DNA from: Caldimonas brevitalea
GTDB taxonomy: Bacteria > Pseudomonadota > Gammaproteobacteria > Burkholderiales > Burkholderiaceae_C
DNA: 64,000 nucleotides
NCBI RefSeq assembly: GCF_001017435.1
Contig: NZ_CP011371.1
Location: 5,704,001 to 5,768,000 of the forward strand
Reading direction: 5' to 3'
Part shown: positions 7,545-16,225 of the stretch, in pieces
Layout: each line of letters opens with the position of its first letter
How positions within the stretch are numbered: position 1 is the stretch's first letter
Notes under the pieces: generated by a model
The model's input: the letters and a program-made list of their open reading frames with translations, nothing else
Database searches by the model: none
What the model was told of the DNA's origin: nothing
Translations under genes and position numbers: made by a program

Positions 7545-9215
7545 TCACTTGTGGCCGCCGCCGCTCGACCAGCCGCCGAAGGAGCCGCCGCTGTAGCCGC
7601 CGCCGCTTCTCGCCGACGCCTGGCATTGGCGGTATTCGTTGCTCGCCTCGCCGAAGGTCTGGCGCACGCTGTCGCAGTTGCTGCGGTCACCGCAGCGCGA
7701 CAGCATGATCACGATGAACACGACCAGCACCAGCAGCAGCAACATCATCACCGCACTGCCCAGGCAACCGCGGCCGCCTCCGGTGGGTTGCACATCGCGT
7801 TCCAGGCTGGCCGCTGCACTGTCGGGCAGTCCGAAGGCCTTGTGGATGACGTTGGACGCGACGGTTTCGCCCCCTGACCAGACCACCTCCTGGCCGGTGC
7901 GCTCGCAGTTCAGACGCTTGCGCGCGTGGGCCGTGCCGACACCTTCGTAGTCGGTGTTGACGCTACGCTGGTCACGCTCCACACGCCAGTAGAACTCGCC
8001 GAGCACATAGGTGGTCGTGGCGGTGTAGGTGTAGCGCTTGCGGTAGGTGGCACCCTGGTAGCTGGCCCGCTGGCCCTCGATGCGCGGTGCACCCGTCAAG
8101 GGCGCGACCCAGCTCCAGCCGTCTTCGGCGTCGACCAGGAACACGAAACCTTCGCGGCGGTGGTAGAGCAGGTATTCACGCCAGAAGGTCTGTTCGTCCT
8201 CGGCGTCCTCGGGCACCTCGCAGCGCTCCAGGTAGCCCACCACCTGCCACGGCAAGGCGCCGGCCTTGCCGAGCGCGAGGGTGCCGACGCTGCCCAGCGG
8301 CAGCAGCGGTTCGAGTCCGCTCTCGCCGCCGTTCTGCTGCCGATAGTGGTCGAGCGCGCTGCCGACCGTGGGGTCGACCTGCACCACGGCGGCACACATC
8401 CCACAGGCGACCGAGCGTGTGGTGGCCAGTGTGATCTGCAGCGACGCGCCGCAGTTCGGGCATTCGATGCTCTTGGCCGCCAGCGACTTGTCGGCGGCGT
8501 CGGCCAGGCCGCTCATCTTCAGCTCGGACAGCGCCACCGAGCGGCCCACGGACCATTGCGGTGCGGCGGGCTCGGCATAGTCGAGCGTGCCGACCTCGCC
8601 CTGCTCGTTGCGCAGGTCGGCCACCCAGTATTCGCTTTGCACGACGGGCGGCTTGGGCAGTTCGCCCTCGGCGGCCAGCAAGCGCGCTTGCACCACCGAG
8701 GCGACGTCCCAGCGGCGCCCGGCCACCAGTTGCGGGCGCCCGGCGCTCAACACCTCGGCCGGCGGCGCCGGGCCGTCCAGCGGCGCGTCGACCGCCAGCA
8801 CATAGCGGCCGTTGTCTTCGCTCAGCCAGGCCGAACGGCCGTTGTCGAACAGCGCATGCCATTCGTTCCAGCTGCCGCCCTCGTAGGCGTACTGCAACCG
8901 GCCCACCAGCGTGAAGCCGGCCCCCTGGTAGCTGCCACCGGCGCCGAGCCGCAGCGGGCTGTGGTCGTCGAACAGGTCGCCGCTGACACCGATGCGGCGC
9001 AGCGCATCACCTTCGCGCAGCAGCGTGCTGCGGCAGAAGCTGCACACCGCGCTGGCGGACGCGGGCGAGCGGAACTCGACCGGTGCGCCGCAGTTCGGGC
9101 ACATCGCGCGGTAGACGCGTTGCGGAGTCGGGGTGGTGGCCAAGGCGGACGGGCTTCGGGTGGGAGGCGACCCGCCGCCGCGCCGCCGGCCTTTCGGGGC
9201 AGCGGCTTCAGCCAC
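7545..9215 (-). CDS. Zinc-ribbon / DUF4178 membrane protein
   Basis: Encodes 556 residues from GTG 9215; the start is uncertain because no ribosome site is visible and MCPNCGAP (Met at about 9104) could be near the true N-terminus. Two CxxC...CxxC zinc ribbons lie at C39/C42/C58/C61 and C252/C255/C271/C274. Each is followed by a DUF4178-like beta-rich domain (about 70-200 and 305-440) with the typical Y/F-x-G-x-x-Y and WxEW patterns. One membrane helix (485-506) follows and then a Gly/Ser-rich tail with three Cys. Apparently a tail-anchored protein with a cytoplasmic or periplasmic sensor-like body. It is in the polyamine cluster, downstream of the SPFH gene. Confidence 0.85.
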   Translation of the reverse strand: MAEAAAPKGRRRGGGSPPTRSPSALATTPTPQRVYRAMCPNCGAPVEFRSPASASAVCSFCRSTLLREGDALRRIGVSGDLFDDHSPLRLGAGGSYQGAGFTLVGRLQYAYEGGSWNEWHALFDNGRSAWLSEDNGRYVLAVDAPLDGPAPPAEVLSAGRPQLVAGRRWDVASVVQARLLAAEGELPKPPVVQSEYWVADLRNEQGEVGTLDYAEPAAPQWSVGRSVALSELKMSGLADAADKSLAAKSIECPNCGASLQITLATTRSVACGMCAAVVQVDPTVGSALDHYRQQNGGESGLEPLLPLGSVGTLALGKAGALPWQVVGYLERCEVPEDAEDEQTFWREYLLYHRREGFVFLVDAEDGWSWVAPLTGAPRIEGQRASYQGATYRKRYTYTATTTYVLGEFYWRVERDQRSVNTDYEGVGTAHARKRLNCERTGQEVVWSGGETVASNVIHKAFGLPDSAAASLERDVQPTGGGRGCLGSAVMMLLLLVLVVFIVIMLSRCGDRSNCDSVRQTFGEASNEYRQCQASARSGGGYSGGSFGGWSSGGGHK

Positions 9216-9298
9216 AGGCGCAGCACGCTGGCTACGCCTGGGTCACGGCAGCATGGGGTCGCTTGGAAAAACCTGGGAAAGCGTGATGTCGGCCGCCG

Positions 9299-10348
9299 TC
9301 AGACGAGCTTCTTCAGCAGTTCGGCCTTCTTGGCCGCGAACTCGTCGTCGGTCAGGATGCCCTTGGCCTTGAGCTCGCCAAGCTTTTCGAGCGTGGCCAT
9401 CACCTCTTCCGGCCGTACACCGGCGGGAGCGGCCGCGGGCGTGGCGGCGGGTGCAGCGACGGGCGGCTGCGCTTGCAGGCCCTGCCCGAGTTGTTGCGCC
9501 ATCACCTGGCCCAGCGCGACGCCGGCCCCCAGGCCCATCGCGTCGCCGGCGATACCGCCACCGGCCCCGCCGCTGCTCGCCAGGGTCGGAATGGCCTGCG
9601 CCGTCTGGTACTGCATGAACTTGCCCATGTCGCCGCCGACCATGCCCATGCCGATCTTCTGGTCGAGGATCTTCTGCAGTTCGTCGGGCAGCGAGACGTT
9701 TTGCACCGTCACACCTTCGAGCTTCAGGCCCAGCGCCTCGAAGGCGGGGGCGGTCGCGTCGCGCAGGCGTCCGGCGAACATCACCTGGTTGGCCGCCAGG
9801 TCGAGGAAGGGCACGCCGCTGCCGGCCACCGCGTCGGAGATGTGCTGCAGCATCAGGCCGCGCAACTGGCCGTCGAGATCTTCGACGGTGTAGACGTCAC
9901 GCGTGCCGGAGATCTCGGTGTGGAAGCGCTTCGGGTCGGCGATGCGGAAGGCGTAGTTGCCGAAGGCGCGCAGCCGCACGGCGCCGAAGTCGCTGTCGCG
10001 GATGGTGACGGGCTGCGTGGTGCCCCAGCGGCGGTCGACCTGCTGGCGCGTGCTGAAGAAATAGACGTCGCTCTTGAACGGCGACTGGAACAGCTTGTCC
10101 CAGTTGCGCAAATAAGTGAGCACCGGCAGCGTCTGGGTGGTCAGCTTGTGCATGCCGGGGCCGAACACGTCGGCCACCTGGCCTTCGTTGACGAACACCG
10201 CCACTTGCGACTCGCGCACCGTCAGCGATGCGCCGTACTGGATTTCACGGTCGGCGATCGGGAACCGCCAGGCGAGCACGCCGTCGCCCTGCTCGGTCCA
10301 TTCGATGATGTCGATGAACTGCTTGCGGATGAAATCCATCAAGGCCAT
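9299..10348 (-). CDS. SPFH-domain protein with C-terminal SHOCT motif (YdjI-like)
   Basis: Encodes 349 residues. Residues 30-245 form an SPFH/virion-core-like domain (band-7 superfamily) without an N-terminal membrane helix, as in B. subtilis YdjI. A Gly/Ala/Gln/Pro-rich linker (about 250-312) leads to a SHOCT motif at the end (LEKLGELKAKGILTDDEF). SPFH proteins assemble on membranes as scaffolds; SHOCT is a short oligomerisation or membrane-association motif. GAGGGG precedes the ATG. It is the first gene of the minus-strand polyamine/membrane cluster. In Bacillus a PspA homolog, a zinc-ribbon protein and a YdjI protein are linked; no PspA gene is seen here. Confidence 0.9.
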   Translation of the reverse strand: MALMDFIRKQFIDIIEWTEQGDGVLAWRFPIADREIQYGASLTVRESQVAVFVNEGQVADVFGPGMHKLTTQTLPVLTYLRNWDKLFQSPFKSDVYFFSTRQQVDRRWGTTQPVTIRDSDFGAVRLRAFGNYAFRIADPKRFHTEISGTRDVYTVEDLDGQLRGLMLQHISDAVAGSGVPFLDLAANQVMFAGRLRDATAPAFEALGLKLEGVTVQNVSLPDELQKILDQKIGMGMVGGDMGKFMQYQTAQAIPTLASSGGAGGGIAGDAMGLGAGVALGQVMAQQLGQGLQAQPPVAAPAATPAAAPAGVRPEEVMATLEKLGELKAKGILTDDEFAAKKAELLKKLV

Positions 10349-10593
10349 GGCGTGTAACCCCTCGTTCTCTGGCTGTTGCTATGTGTGTGCCCCGGATGAT
10401 ACGCCGCCCGTTCCAGCCGGCCGGGCCCCCCGGACGGGTGGTTCGTGAGCTTGTGAACGATCTTGTGCGCCGGTGCATCAGGCAGGCGAGCCCGGTCGAG
10501 GGAAATCGAATGCGGCCCGCGCGCGACACGGCCCGACGCAGTAATCTTGCCGCCCCGCCGCTCCTGGCCGCCCCGCCGGCCACCCGCCCTCCG

Positions 10594-11997
10594 ATGTCCA
10601 CGCGTCCCTGGCCCCGCTTCGTCGCCGAAAGCCGCTCGCTGGTCCGACTGGCCTCGCCCATCATCCTGTCGCAGGTGGCCCATGTGCTGATGGGCCTGGT
10701 CGACACCGTGATGGCCGGGCAGGCCGGCGCCGTGGAGCAGGCGGTGGTGGGGCTGGGGGTAGCACTGTGGATGCCGGTGTTCATCGGCCTGATGAGCGTG
10801 GTGCAGGCGGTGAGCCCGGTGGTGGCGCATCACTTCGGCGCCGGCGACGCCCAAGGGGTCGTGGCCGACACGCGCGAAGGTGTGTGGTTGGCCGGCTGGG
10901 TCAGCGCGATCCCGTTCGCGCTGATGCCGTTCGTGGGCCCCCTGCTCACCGCCGCCGGCATCGAGGCCACGCTCGCACAAAAGACCAGCGTGTTCCTCTG
11001 GGGCATCGCCTTTGGGCTGCCGGCGGCGCTGGTGTTTCGGGCGTTGGCCTTCTACTCGGCCAGCATCAACCACCCGAAGCCGATGATGTTCCTCGCCTTT
11101 CTCGGCCTGGGCATCAACACCTTCTTCAACTGGGTGCTGATCCACGGCCACTTCGGCTTTCCGGCGATGGGCGGGGCCGGCTGCGGGTGGGCCACCGGCA
11201 TCGGCATGTGGTGCGGGCTCATCGGCCTGGTGTGGTGGACCGCGGTGTCGCGAGACTACCGGCCCTATTACCTGTGGCGGGGTTGGACGCGGCCAACCTG
11301 GGCCGGGCAGAAGCGCTTGCTGCGCATCGGCTTGCCGATGGGGGGCGCGGGCCTGGCGGAAGTGGCCGCGTTTTCGAGTGTCGCGGTGCTGGTGGGGCGC
11401 TTCGGCGCGGTGCAGATTGCGGCACACCAGGTCGCGCTCAACTTCGCAGCCTTGATCTTCATGTTGCCGATGGGCCTGTCGTCAGCCCTGTCGATCCGCG
11501 TCGGGCAGGCGCTCGGCGCCGGTGAGGTGCGGCGCGCGCGCTTCGTCGCCTGGACCGGCATCGGTGTCGGCCTGCTGATCGCCACGGTGGCGATCGTCCC
11601 GATGATCCTCGGACGCCACGAGATCGCAGCGGTCTACAGCAACGACGCCTCGGTGCGCCAGCTGGCCGCCACCTTGTTGCTGTTCGCGGCCTTCTGGCAA
11701 TGGTTCGATGCCACGCAGGTGTGTGCGGTGGGCGCGCTGCGCGGCTACAAGGTGACCTTCATGCCGATGCTGCTGATGCTGGTGGCGTTCTGGGGCGTGG
11801 GCATTCCACTCGGCACCTGGCTGGGCTATCGGGGCTGGCCGGGAGGTGAGCCGATGCAGGTGTACGGCTTCTGGGTGGGCCTGGTGGCCGGGCTGGTGCT
11901 GGTGTCGATCGGCCTGGTGGCGGCGCTGCAATCGGTGTCGCGGACCTGGCTCGAGGAGCACCGCCTTGCCAGCGCCGCGCAAGGCGAGCACGCGTGA
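10594..11997 (+). CDS. MATE family efflux transporter
   Basis: Encodes 467 residues with about 12 membrane segments and the MATE pattern (PIILSQVAHVLMGLVDTVMAG near the N-terminus, repeated in the second half as MGGAGLAEVAAFSSVAVLVG). NorM-type members export cationic drugs and dyes in exchange for Na+ or H+. ATG 10594 is chosen because the MATE homology begins with MSTRPWPRF; the frame is open upstream but that part is low-complexity. It is convergent with the kinase-like gene, with only 15 bases between stops. Exact substrates cannot be told from sequence. Confidence 0.92.
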   Translation: MSTRPWPRFVAESRSLVRLASPIILSQVAHVLMGLVDTVMAGQAGAVEQAVVGLGVALWMPVFIGLMSVVQAVSPVVAHHFGAGDAQGVVADTREGVWLAGWVSAIPFALMPFVGPLLTAAGIEATLAQKTSVFLWGIAFGLPAALVFRALAFYSASINHPKPMMFLAFLGLGINTFFNWVLIHGHFGFPAMGGAGCGWATGIGMWCGLIGLVWWTAVSRDYRPYYLWRGWTRPTWAGQKRLLRIGLPMGGAGLAEVAAFSSVAVLVGRFGAVQIAAHQVALNFAALIFMLPMGLSSALSIRVGQALGAGEVRRARFVAWTGIGVGLLIATVAIVPMILGRHEIAAVYSNDASVRQLAATLLLFAAFWQWFDATQVCAVGALRGYKVTFMPMLLMLVAFWGVGIPLGTWLGYRGWPGGEPMQVYGFWVGLVAGLVLVSIGLVAALQSVSRTWLEEHRLASAAQGEHA

Positions 11998-12012
11998 CAC
12001 CGGCGGCGGAGC

Positions 12013-13113
12013 TCAGGGGCTGATCTGGTAGCGCTCGGCTTCGCGTCGCAACGCTTCGTAGCGCTGGCGTCGTTGCGCGCGGGTGAGGTCGCGGTCCTCG
12101 CCGAAGAAGGCACCGACGCGCTGCAGCGTCTCGCCTTCGGCCTGCAGGGCCGCCAGCAACCAGTCGCAGCGCGCCAAGGTGCTGGGCGTACAGGTGCGGC
12201 CTCTCAGGTCGTCGTCGAGGTCGAGCACATGTGAGCGCCAGCCTTCGCGCAAGTACAAGACGCCGAGGTCGCCGCGCAGGGCTTGTTGCCACTCGGCCAC
12301 GATGCCGCTGAGCCAGTCGAGCACGTGCGGCTTGGCCCCGCGAGCCGCCAGTGTGGCGCGCAAGTGTTGATAGGTCTCCACGGCGATCTCCTTCGTGAGC
12401 CTGAAGCGTGCCAGGGCGAGCGGCATCTGCCCGGCGCCCTCCAGCTTCAGCAGCCAGGCGAACAGGTTGCGCGTCTCCAGTCGCTCTGCCAGGTGGAACA
12501 TCGGCTGGTCGTCGCCGTGCCCTGCGGAGTTGAACTGCGTCAGCGGGTCGAAGCGGTACTGGTAGCCGAAGTCGAACAGCCACACCTGCTGCCCGTCGTC
12601 GAGCACATTGCCGGGGCTGTAGTCCCACTCGAAGAATCCGTGCTCCAGCAGCGCCCGGCCGGTCTCGAAGACCTGCAGCAAACGCCGCTCGGTCCAGTCG
12701 TCCACCCGCTCGCCGTCGATCCACGGCGAGACGATCAGCCCCTCGCGCAGTGATCCGTACAGCGGCGCCACCACTCCCGGGAATCGATCGGGTTCGAGGC
12801 GGCGCTGCTCGCGTATCTCGCGGTGGCGGCACAGTTCGTTGATGAACGACGTCTGTCCGTCGGGGTTTTGCACCAGACAGGACTCGCGCGCCTGCTTCAC
12901 CGCGTAGCGGCCGCGTGCGCCTTCCACACAGTAGACGCGGGCGGTGAGACCCTCTTCACAAGACCTGAGGACTTCGGGGGACGTGGGCGTCAACTGCGCG
13001 AGGCGGACTGGCGGCAGCGGGCAATCGGCGGCATCGCCGAACACGAGGTCATGGCCCTCGGCGAGAAAACGCTGGTGAGCGGTCTGGCGTTGCAGGTCGA
13101 GCGAGACGGACAT
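12013..13113 (-). CDS. Kinase-fold protein of unknown function
   Basis: Encodes 366 residues. I do not recognise a named family, but protein-kinase-like landmarks appear in order: a VAIK-like lysine (YAVKQARE, K73), a possible helix-C glutamate (FINELC, E93, or E100), a hinge-like LIVSPWIDGE, a catalytic loop FEWDYSPGNVL with D164 and N169, and a DFG motif (D181). The order resembles aminoglycoside phosphotransferases and small lipopolysaccharide kinases more than eukaryotic kinases. The last 180 residues are helical and Arg-rich. ATG 13113 is chosen over an in-frame TTG at 13131. No signal peptide. Convergent with the MATE gene and divergent from the CoA ligase gene. Confidence 0.75.
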   Translation of the reverse strand: MSVSLDLQRQTAHQRFLAEGHDLVFGDAADCPLPPVRLAQLTPTSPEVLRSCEEGLTARVYCVEGARGRYAVKQARESCLVQNPDGQTSFINELCRHREIREQRRLEPDRFPGVVAPLYGSLREGLIVSPWIDGERVDDWTERRLLQVFETGRALLEHGFFEWDYSPGNVLDDGQQVWLFDFGYQYRFDPLTQFNSAGHGDDQPMFHLAERLETRNLFAWLLKLEGAGQMPLALARFRLTKEIAVETYQHLRATLAARGAKPHVLDWLSGIVAEWQQALRGDLGVLYLREGWRSHVLDLDDDLRGRTCTPSTLARCDWLLAALQAEGETLQRVGAFFGEDRDLTRAQRRQRYEALRREAERYQISP

Positions 13114-13368
13114 GGTGCGGTGCGCGCGCAAGCTGTGAAGGTGGCGGCATTGTGTGAACCGCGACGAGGCGGCGCATCCACCTCAGAGGGTGGAGGTGGC
13201 GGGGTGGAAGACCCCGCCTCGGCCCGCTGCCACACGCCGCGCGCCTGCTCCCCGACACGACAGCGGCAGGTATGCCGTGCTGCACCGTGGAAGGCACCGC
13301 AAGTCCTGGCGGCGTGCGCCCGTACAACCCCTGTGGTCCGCCGGCCCCGCCTCCCCTACGCTGGACAC

Positions 13369-15390
13369 ATGCAACAAGTGCCCAACATCCCCCACATCCG
13401 GATTTACCAGGAATGGCTGCGCGAATCGCGCGGCCTGAGCTTCGACAGCTACGACGCGCTGTGGCGCTGGTCGGTGACCGACCTCGACGCCTTCTGGCAA
13501 AGCATCTGGGACTACGAAGGTATGCAGTCGCCGACGCCGCACACCGCGGTGCTGGCCGACGACCGCATGCCCGGCGCCCGCTGGTTTCCGGGTGCCCAGG
13601 TCAACTACGCGCGTCAGGTGCTGCGCCATGTCGACGCGGCGCATGCCGCGGGCATGCCGGCCATCGTCAGCGAGGACGAACTGGGCCATGTGCGCGAGCT
13701 GTCGTGGCCGGCGCTGCGCCGCCAGGTGGCGTCGCTGGCCCTGACGCTGCGCGCACTCGGCGTCGAGCGCGGCGACCGCGTCGCGGCCTACCTGCCCAAC
13801 GTGCCGGAGACCATCGTCGCCTTCCTCGCCTGCGCCAGCATCGGGGCGATTTGGAGCGTGTGTGCGCCCGACATGGGTGCCCAGGCCGTGACCGACCGGT
13901 TTCGGCAGATCGAGCCCAAGGTGTTGATCGCCGCCGACGGCGTGCACTACAACGGCCGGCCGATGGACCGCAGCGAGGTGGTGGCGGGACTGCGCCAGGC
14001 CCTGCCCAGCGTCGAGCGGCTGGTGCTGCTCGACACACCCTACGCGAGCCGGCGGCTGGACGCCGACACGCGCTTTGCCGACGCGGTGGCGCGCGACGAT
14101 GCCGAAACAGCCGCCTTCGAGCCCGACTGGCTGCCCTTCGAGCATCCGTTGTGGGTGGTGTACTCGAGCGGCACCACCGGCCTGCCCAAGCCCATCGTGC
14201 ACGGACACGGCGGCATCCTGTTGACGCTGATGGGGCTGAAGGGCCTGCACAACGACCTGGGCGCCAGCTACCGCGCCAACAATTTCGGCGAGCGCTTCCA
14301 CTGGTACAGCTCGACCGGCTGGGTGATGTGGAACGCGCAGGTCGGCGGGCTGGTGGCGGGCACGACGATCTGCTTGTTCGACGGCAGCCCGAGCGGCCCG
14401 AAGGACCGACCGGATTGGACCACCTTGTGGCGTTTCGCGGCGCGCCACCGGGTGACCTTCTTCGGCGCCGGCGCCGCCTTCTATGCCAATTGCATGAAGG
14501 CCGGCGTGACCTTGGCGCAGTGCGGCGACCTGTCGCGCATCCGCGCGCTGGGCGCCACCGGGTCGCCGTTGCCGGAAGAGGTGCAGCGATGGGGCAGCGC
14601 ACAGTTCGCAGCGCTCGGCACGCCCGACATCTGGTGGTGCAACATCTCGGGCGGCACCGATTTCTGCGGCGCCTTCATCGGCGGCAACCGCGAGCTGCCC
14701 CAGGTGCCAGGCCAGATGCAGTGCCGCCAGCTGGGCTGTGCGGTGGAGGCATGGAACGAGGCGGGCGAGCCGGTGGTCGGTGAGGTGGGCGAGCTGGTGT
14801 GCACCCGGCCGATCCCGTCGATGCCGCTCTATTTCTGGGGCGACACGGGCAACGCCCGCTACCTGTCGAGCTACTTCGACGTCTACCCCGGCGTCTGGCG
14901 CCACGGCGACTGGCTCAAGATCGGCATGGACGGTGGCTGCGTGATCTACGGACGCAGCGACGCCACGCTCAACCGGCACGGCGTGCGTCTGGGGACCAGC
15001 GAGATCTACGCGGCCGTCGAAGCGCTGCCGGAGGTGCTCGACTCGATGGTGGTCGACCTGGAATACCTGGGCCGCGAGAGCTACATGGCGCTGTTCGTCG
15101 TGTTGCGAGACGGGCTGGTGCTGGACGACACGCTGCGCGAGCGTCTGGCGCAGGCCATCCGCGGGGCGGTGTCGCCACGTTTTCTGCCCGACGAGATCCT
15201 GCAGGCCCCGGCCATCCCACGCACGCTGTCCGGCAAGAAGCAGGAAGTGCCGATCAAGAAGCTGATGCTGGGGCAAGCGGTGGACAAGGTCGTCAACCGC
15301 GACGCGATGGCCAACCCGGAATGCATCGACTGGTATGTGAGCGTGGTCGCGAACCGGCGGCTGCGCACACCGGAGCCGCAGACGACGTGA
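13369..15390 (+). CDS. Acetoacetyl-CoA synthetase
   Basis: Encodes 673 residues of the ANL adenylate-forming superfamily, matching the acetoacetate-CoA ligase subgroup in length and N-terminal region (FDSYDALWRWSVTDLDAFWQSIWDY). The P-loop-like VYSSGTTGLPKPIVHGHGG lies near residues 262-280, the adenylate motif YGRSDATLNRHGVRLGTSE near 527-545, and the catalytic lysine motif TLSGKKQEVPIKKL near 620-633. It activates acetoacetate to acetoacetyl-CoA with ATP, feeding ketone-body use or polyhydroxybutyrate turnover. The frame is open far upstream, but family similarity starts at MQQVPNIPHIRIY. No operon partner is adjacent. Confidence 0.92.
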   Translation: MQQVPNIPHIRIYQEWLRESRGLSFDSYDALWRWSVTDLDAFWQSIWDYEGMQSPTPHTAVLADDRMPGARWFPGAQVNYARQVLRHVDAAHAAGMPAIVSEDELGHVRELSWPALRRQVASLALTLRALGVERGDRVAAYLPNVPETIVAFLACASIGAIWSVCAPDMGAQAVTDRFRQIEPKVLIAADGVHYNGRPMDRSEVVAGLRQALPSVERLVLLDTPYASRRLDADTRFADAVARDDAETAAFEPDWLPFEHPLWVVYSSGTTGLPKPIVHGHGGILLTLMGLKGLHNDLGASYRANNFGERFHWYSSTGWVMWNAQVGGLVAGTTICLFDGSPSGPKDRPDWTTLWRFAARHRVTFFGAGAAFYANCMKAGVTLAQCGDLSRIRALGATGSPLPEEVQRWGSAQFAALGTPDIWWCNISGGTDFCGAFIGGNRELPQVPGQMQCRQLGCAVEAWNEAGEPVVGEVGELVCTRPIPSMPLYFWGDTGNARYLSSYFDVYPGVWRHGDWLKIGMDGGCVIYGRSDATLNRHGVRLGTSEIYAAVEALPEVLDSMVVDLEYLGRESYMALFVVLRDGLVLDDTLRERLAQAIRGAVSPRFLPDEILQAPAIPRTLSGKKQEVPIKKLMLGQAVDKVVNRDAMANPECIDWYVSVVANRRLRTPEPQTT

Positions 15391-15732
15391 GGAGGGCCGG
15401 AGGGGTTAGCCGTGGCCAGCGTGGCTAGCCTGACGAGGGGTGGGGGGTGGTCGGACGGGCGAGATGAGGTCAGCCCTGCCCTCTGGCTGCACGCCGGACC
15501 TGGCCAGCAGACACGGTGATCGTTTTGCCACCGCTTGCACGCCTGGCGGCAAGGTTTATCATAAAAGGGAAATTTTTCCTTTTTCTGTCGATATGGTTCT
15601 GCACCGTCGTGCCCCGCGCGCCTTGCCCCGCGCCACTACGCTCCGTCAAGGCGGGGCGGCCGCGACGTGCAAGGCTGGGAGCGACGTTTGCCTGGTTCCT
15701 ACACCTGTTCTTTACTTTTCCGATCGACGGAC
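15391..15732. other. Intergenic region upstream of receiver-domain gene
   Basis: About 340 bases with no supportable gene. It contains an AT-rich island (15555-15600) unlike its GC-rich surroundings, including a promoter candidate (15535-15562) and a near-palindrome AAAAGGGAAATTTTTCC at 15564-15579 just downstream of the -10, a plausible operator or start-site element. Confidence 0.5.
15535..15562 (+). promoter_or_regulatory. Putative sigma-70 promoter of the receiver-domain gene
   Basis: TTGCAC (15535-15540), 16-base spacer, TATCAT (15557-15562), in a locally AT-rich stretch. The predicted start would leave a leader of about 160 bases before the ATG at 15733. Confidence 0.5.
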
Positions 15733-16143
15733 ATGACACGTGCGTCTACCAAAGCTCTTAGCATCCTGGTGGCCGAGGACGACGCCACCAACGCCGCCCT
15801 AGCCGAGGCGGTGCTGAGCGCCTTTGGTTGCTCCGTGCGCGTGGTGCGAGACGGCGACGCGGCGGCACGCGCGGCGCAGGCGGGCCGCTACGACCTGATC
15901 CTGATGGACTTCCATATGCCGGTGATGAGCGGGCTCGAGGCGACTCGAGCCATCCGGCAGTGGGAAGCCGATCAGGCGACAGCGCCGGTGCCCATCGTGG
16001 CCCTGACCGGCAGTGCGATGGAGCACGAGACCCAGGCCTGCCTCGACGCCGGCATGGACGACGTGCTGGTCAAACCCTTCATGTTCCCGGCGCTGCAGGC
16101 CGTGCTGTCACGCTGGACCGGATGGCAGCCGCCGACGCCCTGA
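15733..16143 (+). CDS. Stand-alone response-regulator receiver protein
   Basis: Encodes 136 residues that consist of one REC domain and no output domain. Conserved residues: acidic pair in VAEDDA (E15-D16-D17), phospho-acceptor Asp59 in LILMDFHMP, Thr92 in VALTGSA, and Lys114 in VLVKPF. The pattern (AEDDATNAALAEAVL, MDFHMPVMSGLEATR) is that of receivers attached to BarA/ArcB-like hybrid kinases, so it may act as a phospho-shuttle or a CheY-like effector. ATG 15733 starts the domain; upstream open frame is not conserved-looking. The convergent neighbour is another receiver protein, which suggests a functional pair. Confidence 0.88.
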   Translation: MTRASTKALSILVAEDDATNAALAEAVLSAFGCSVRVVRDGDAAARAAQAGRYDLILMDFHMPVMSGLEATRAIRQWEADQATAPVPIVALTGSAMEHETQACLDAGMDDVLVKPFMFPALQAVLSRWTGWQPPTP

Positions 16144-16225
16144 GGCAGGCTCGGGCAGGCCGGAGGTCAGCCTCGCATCGCTTTCGCGTCGGTCACCGCT
16201 TGCGGGCCGGTCGGTCATAGCCGCT

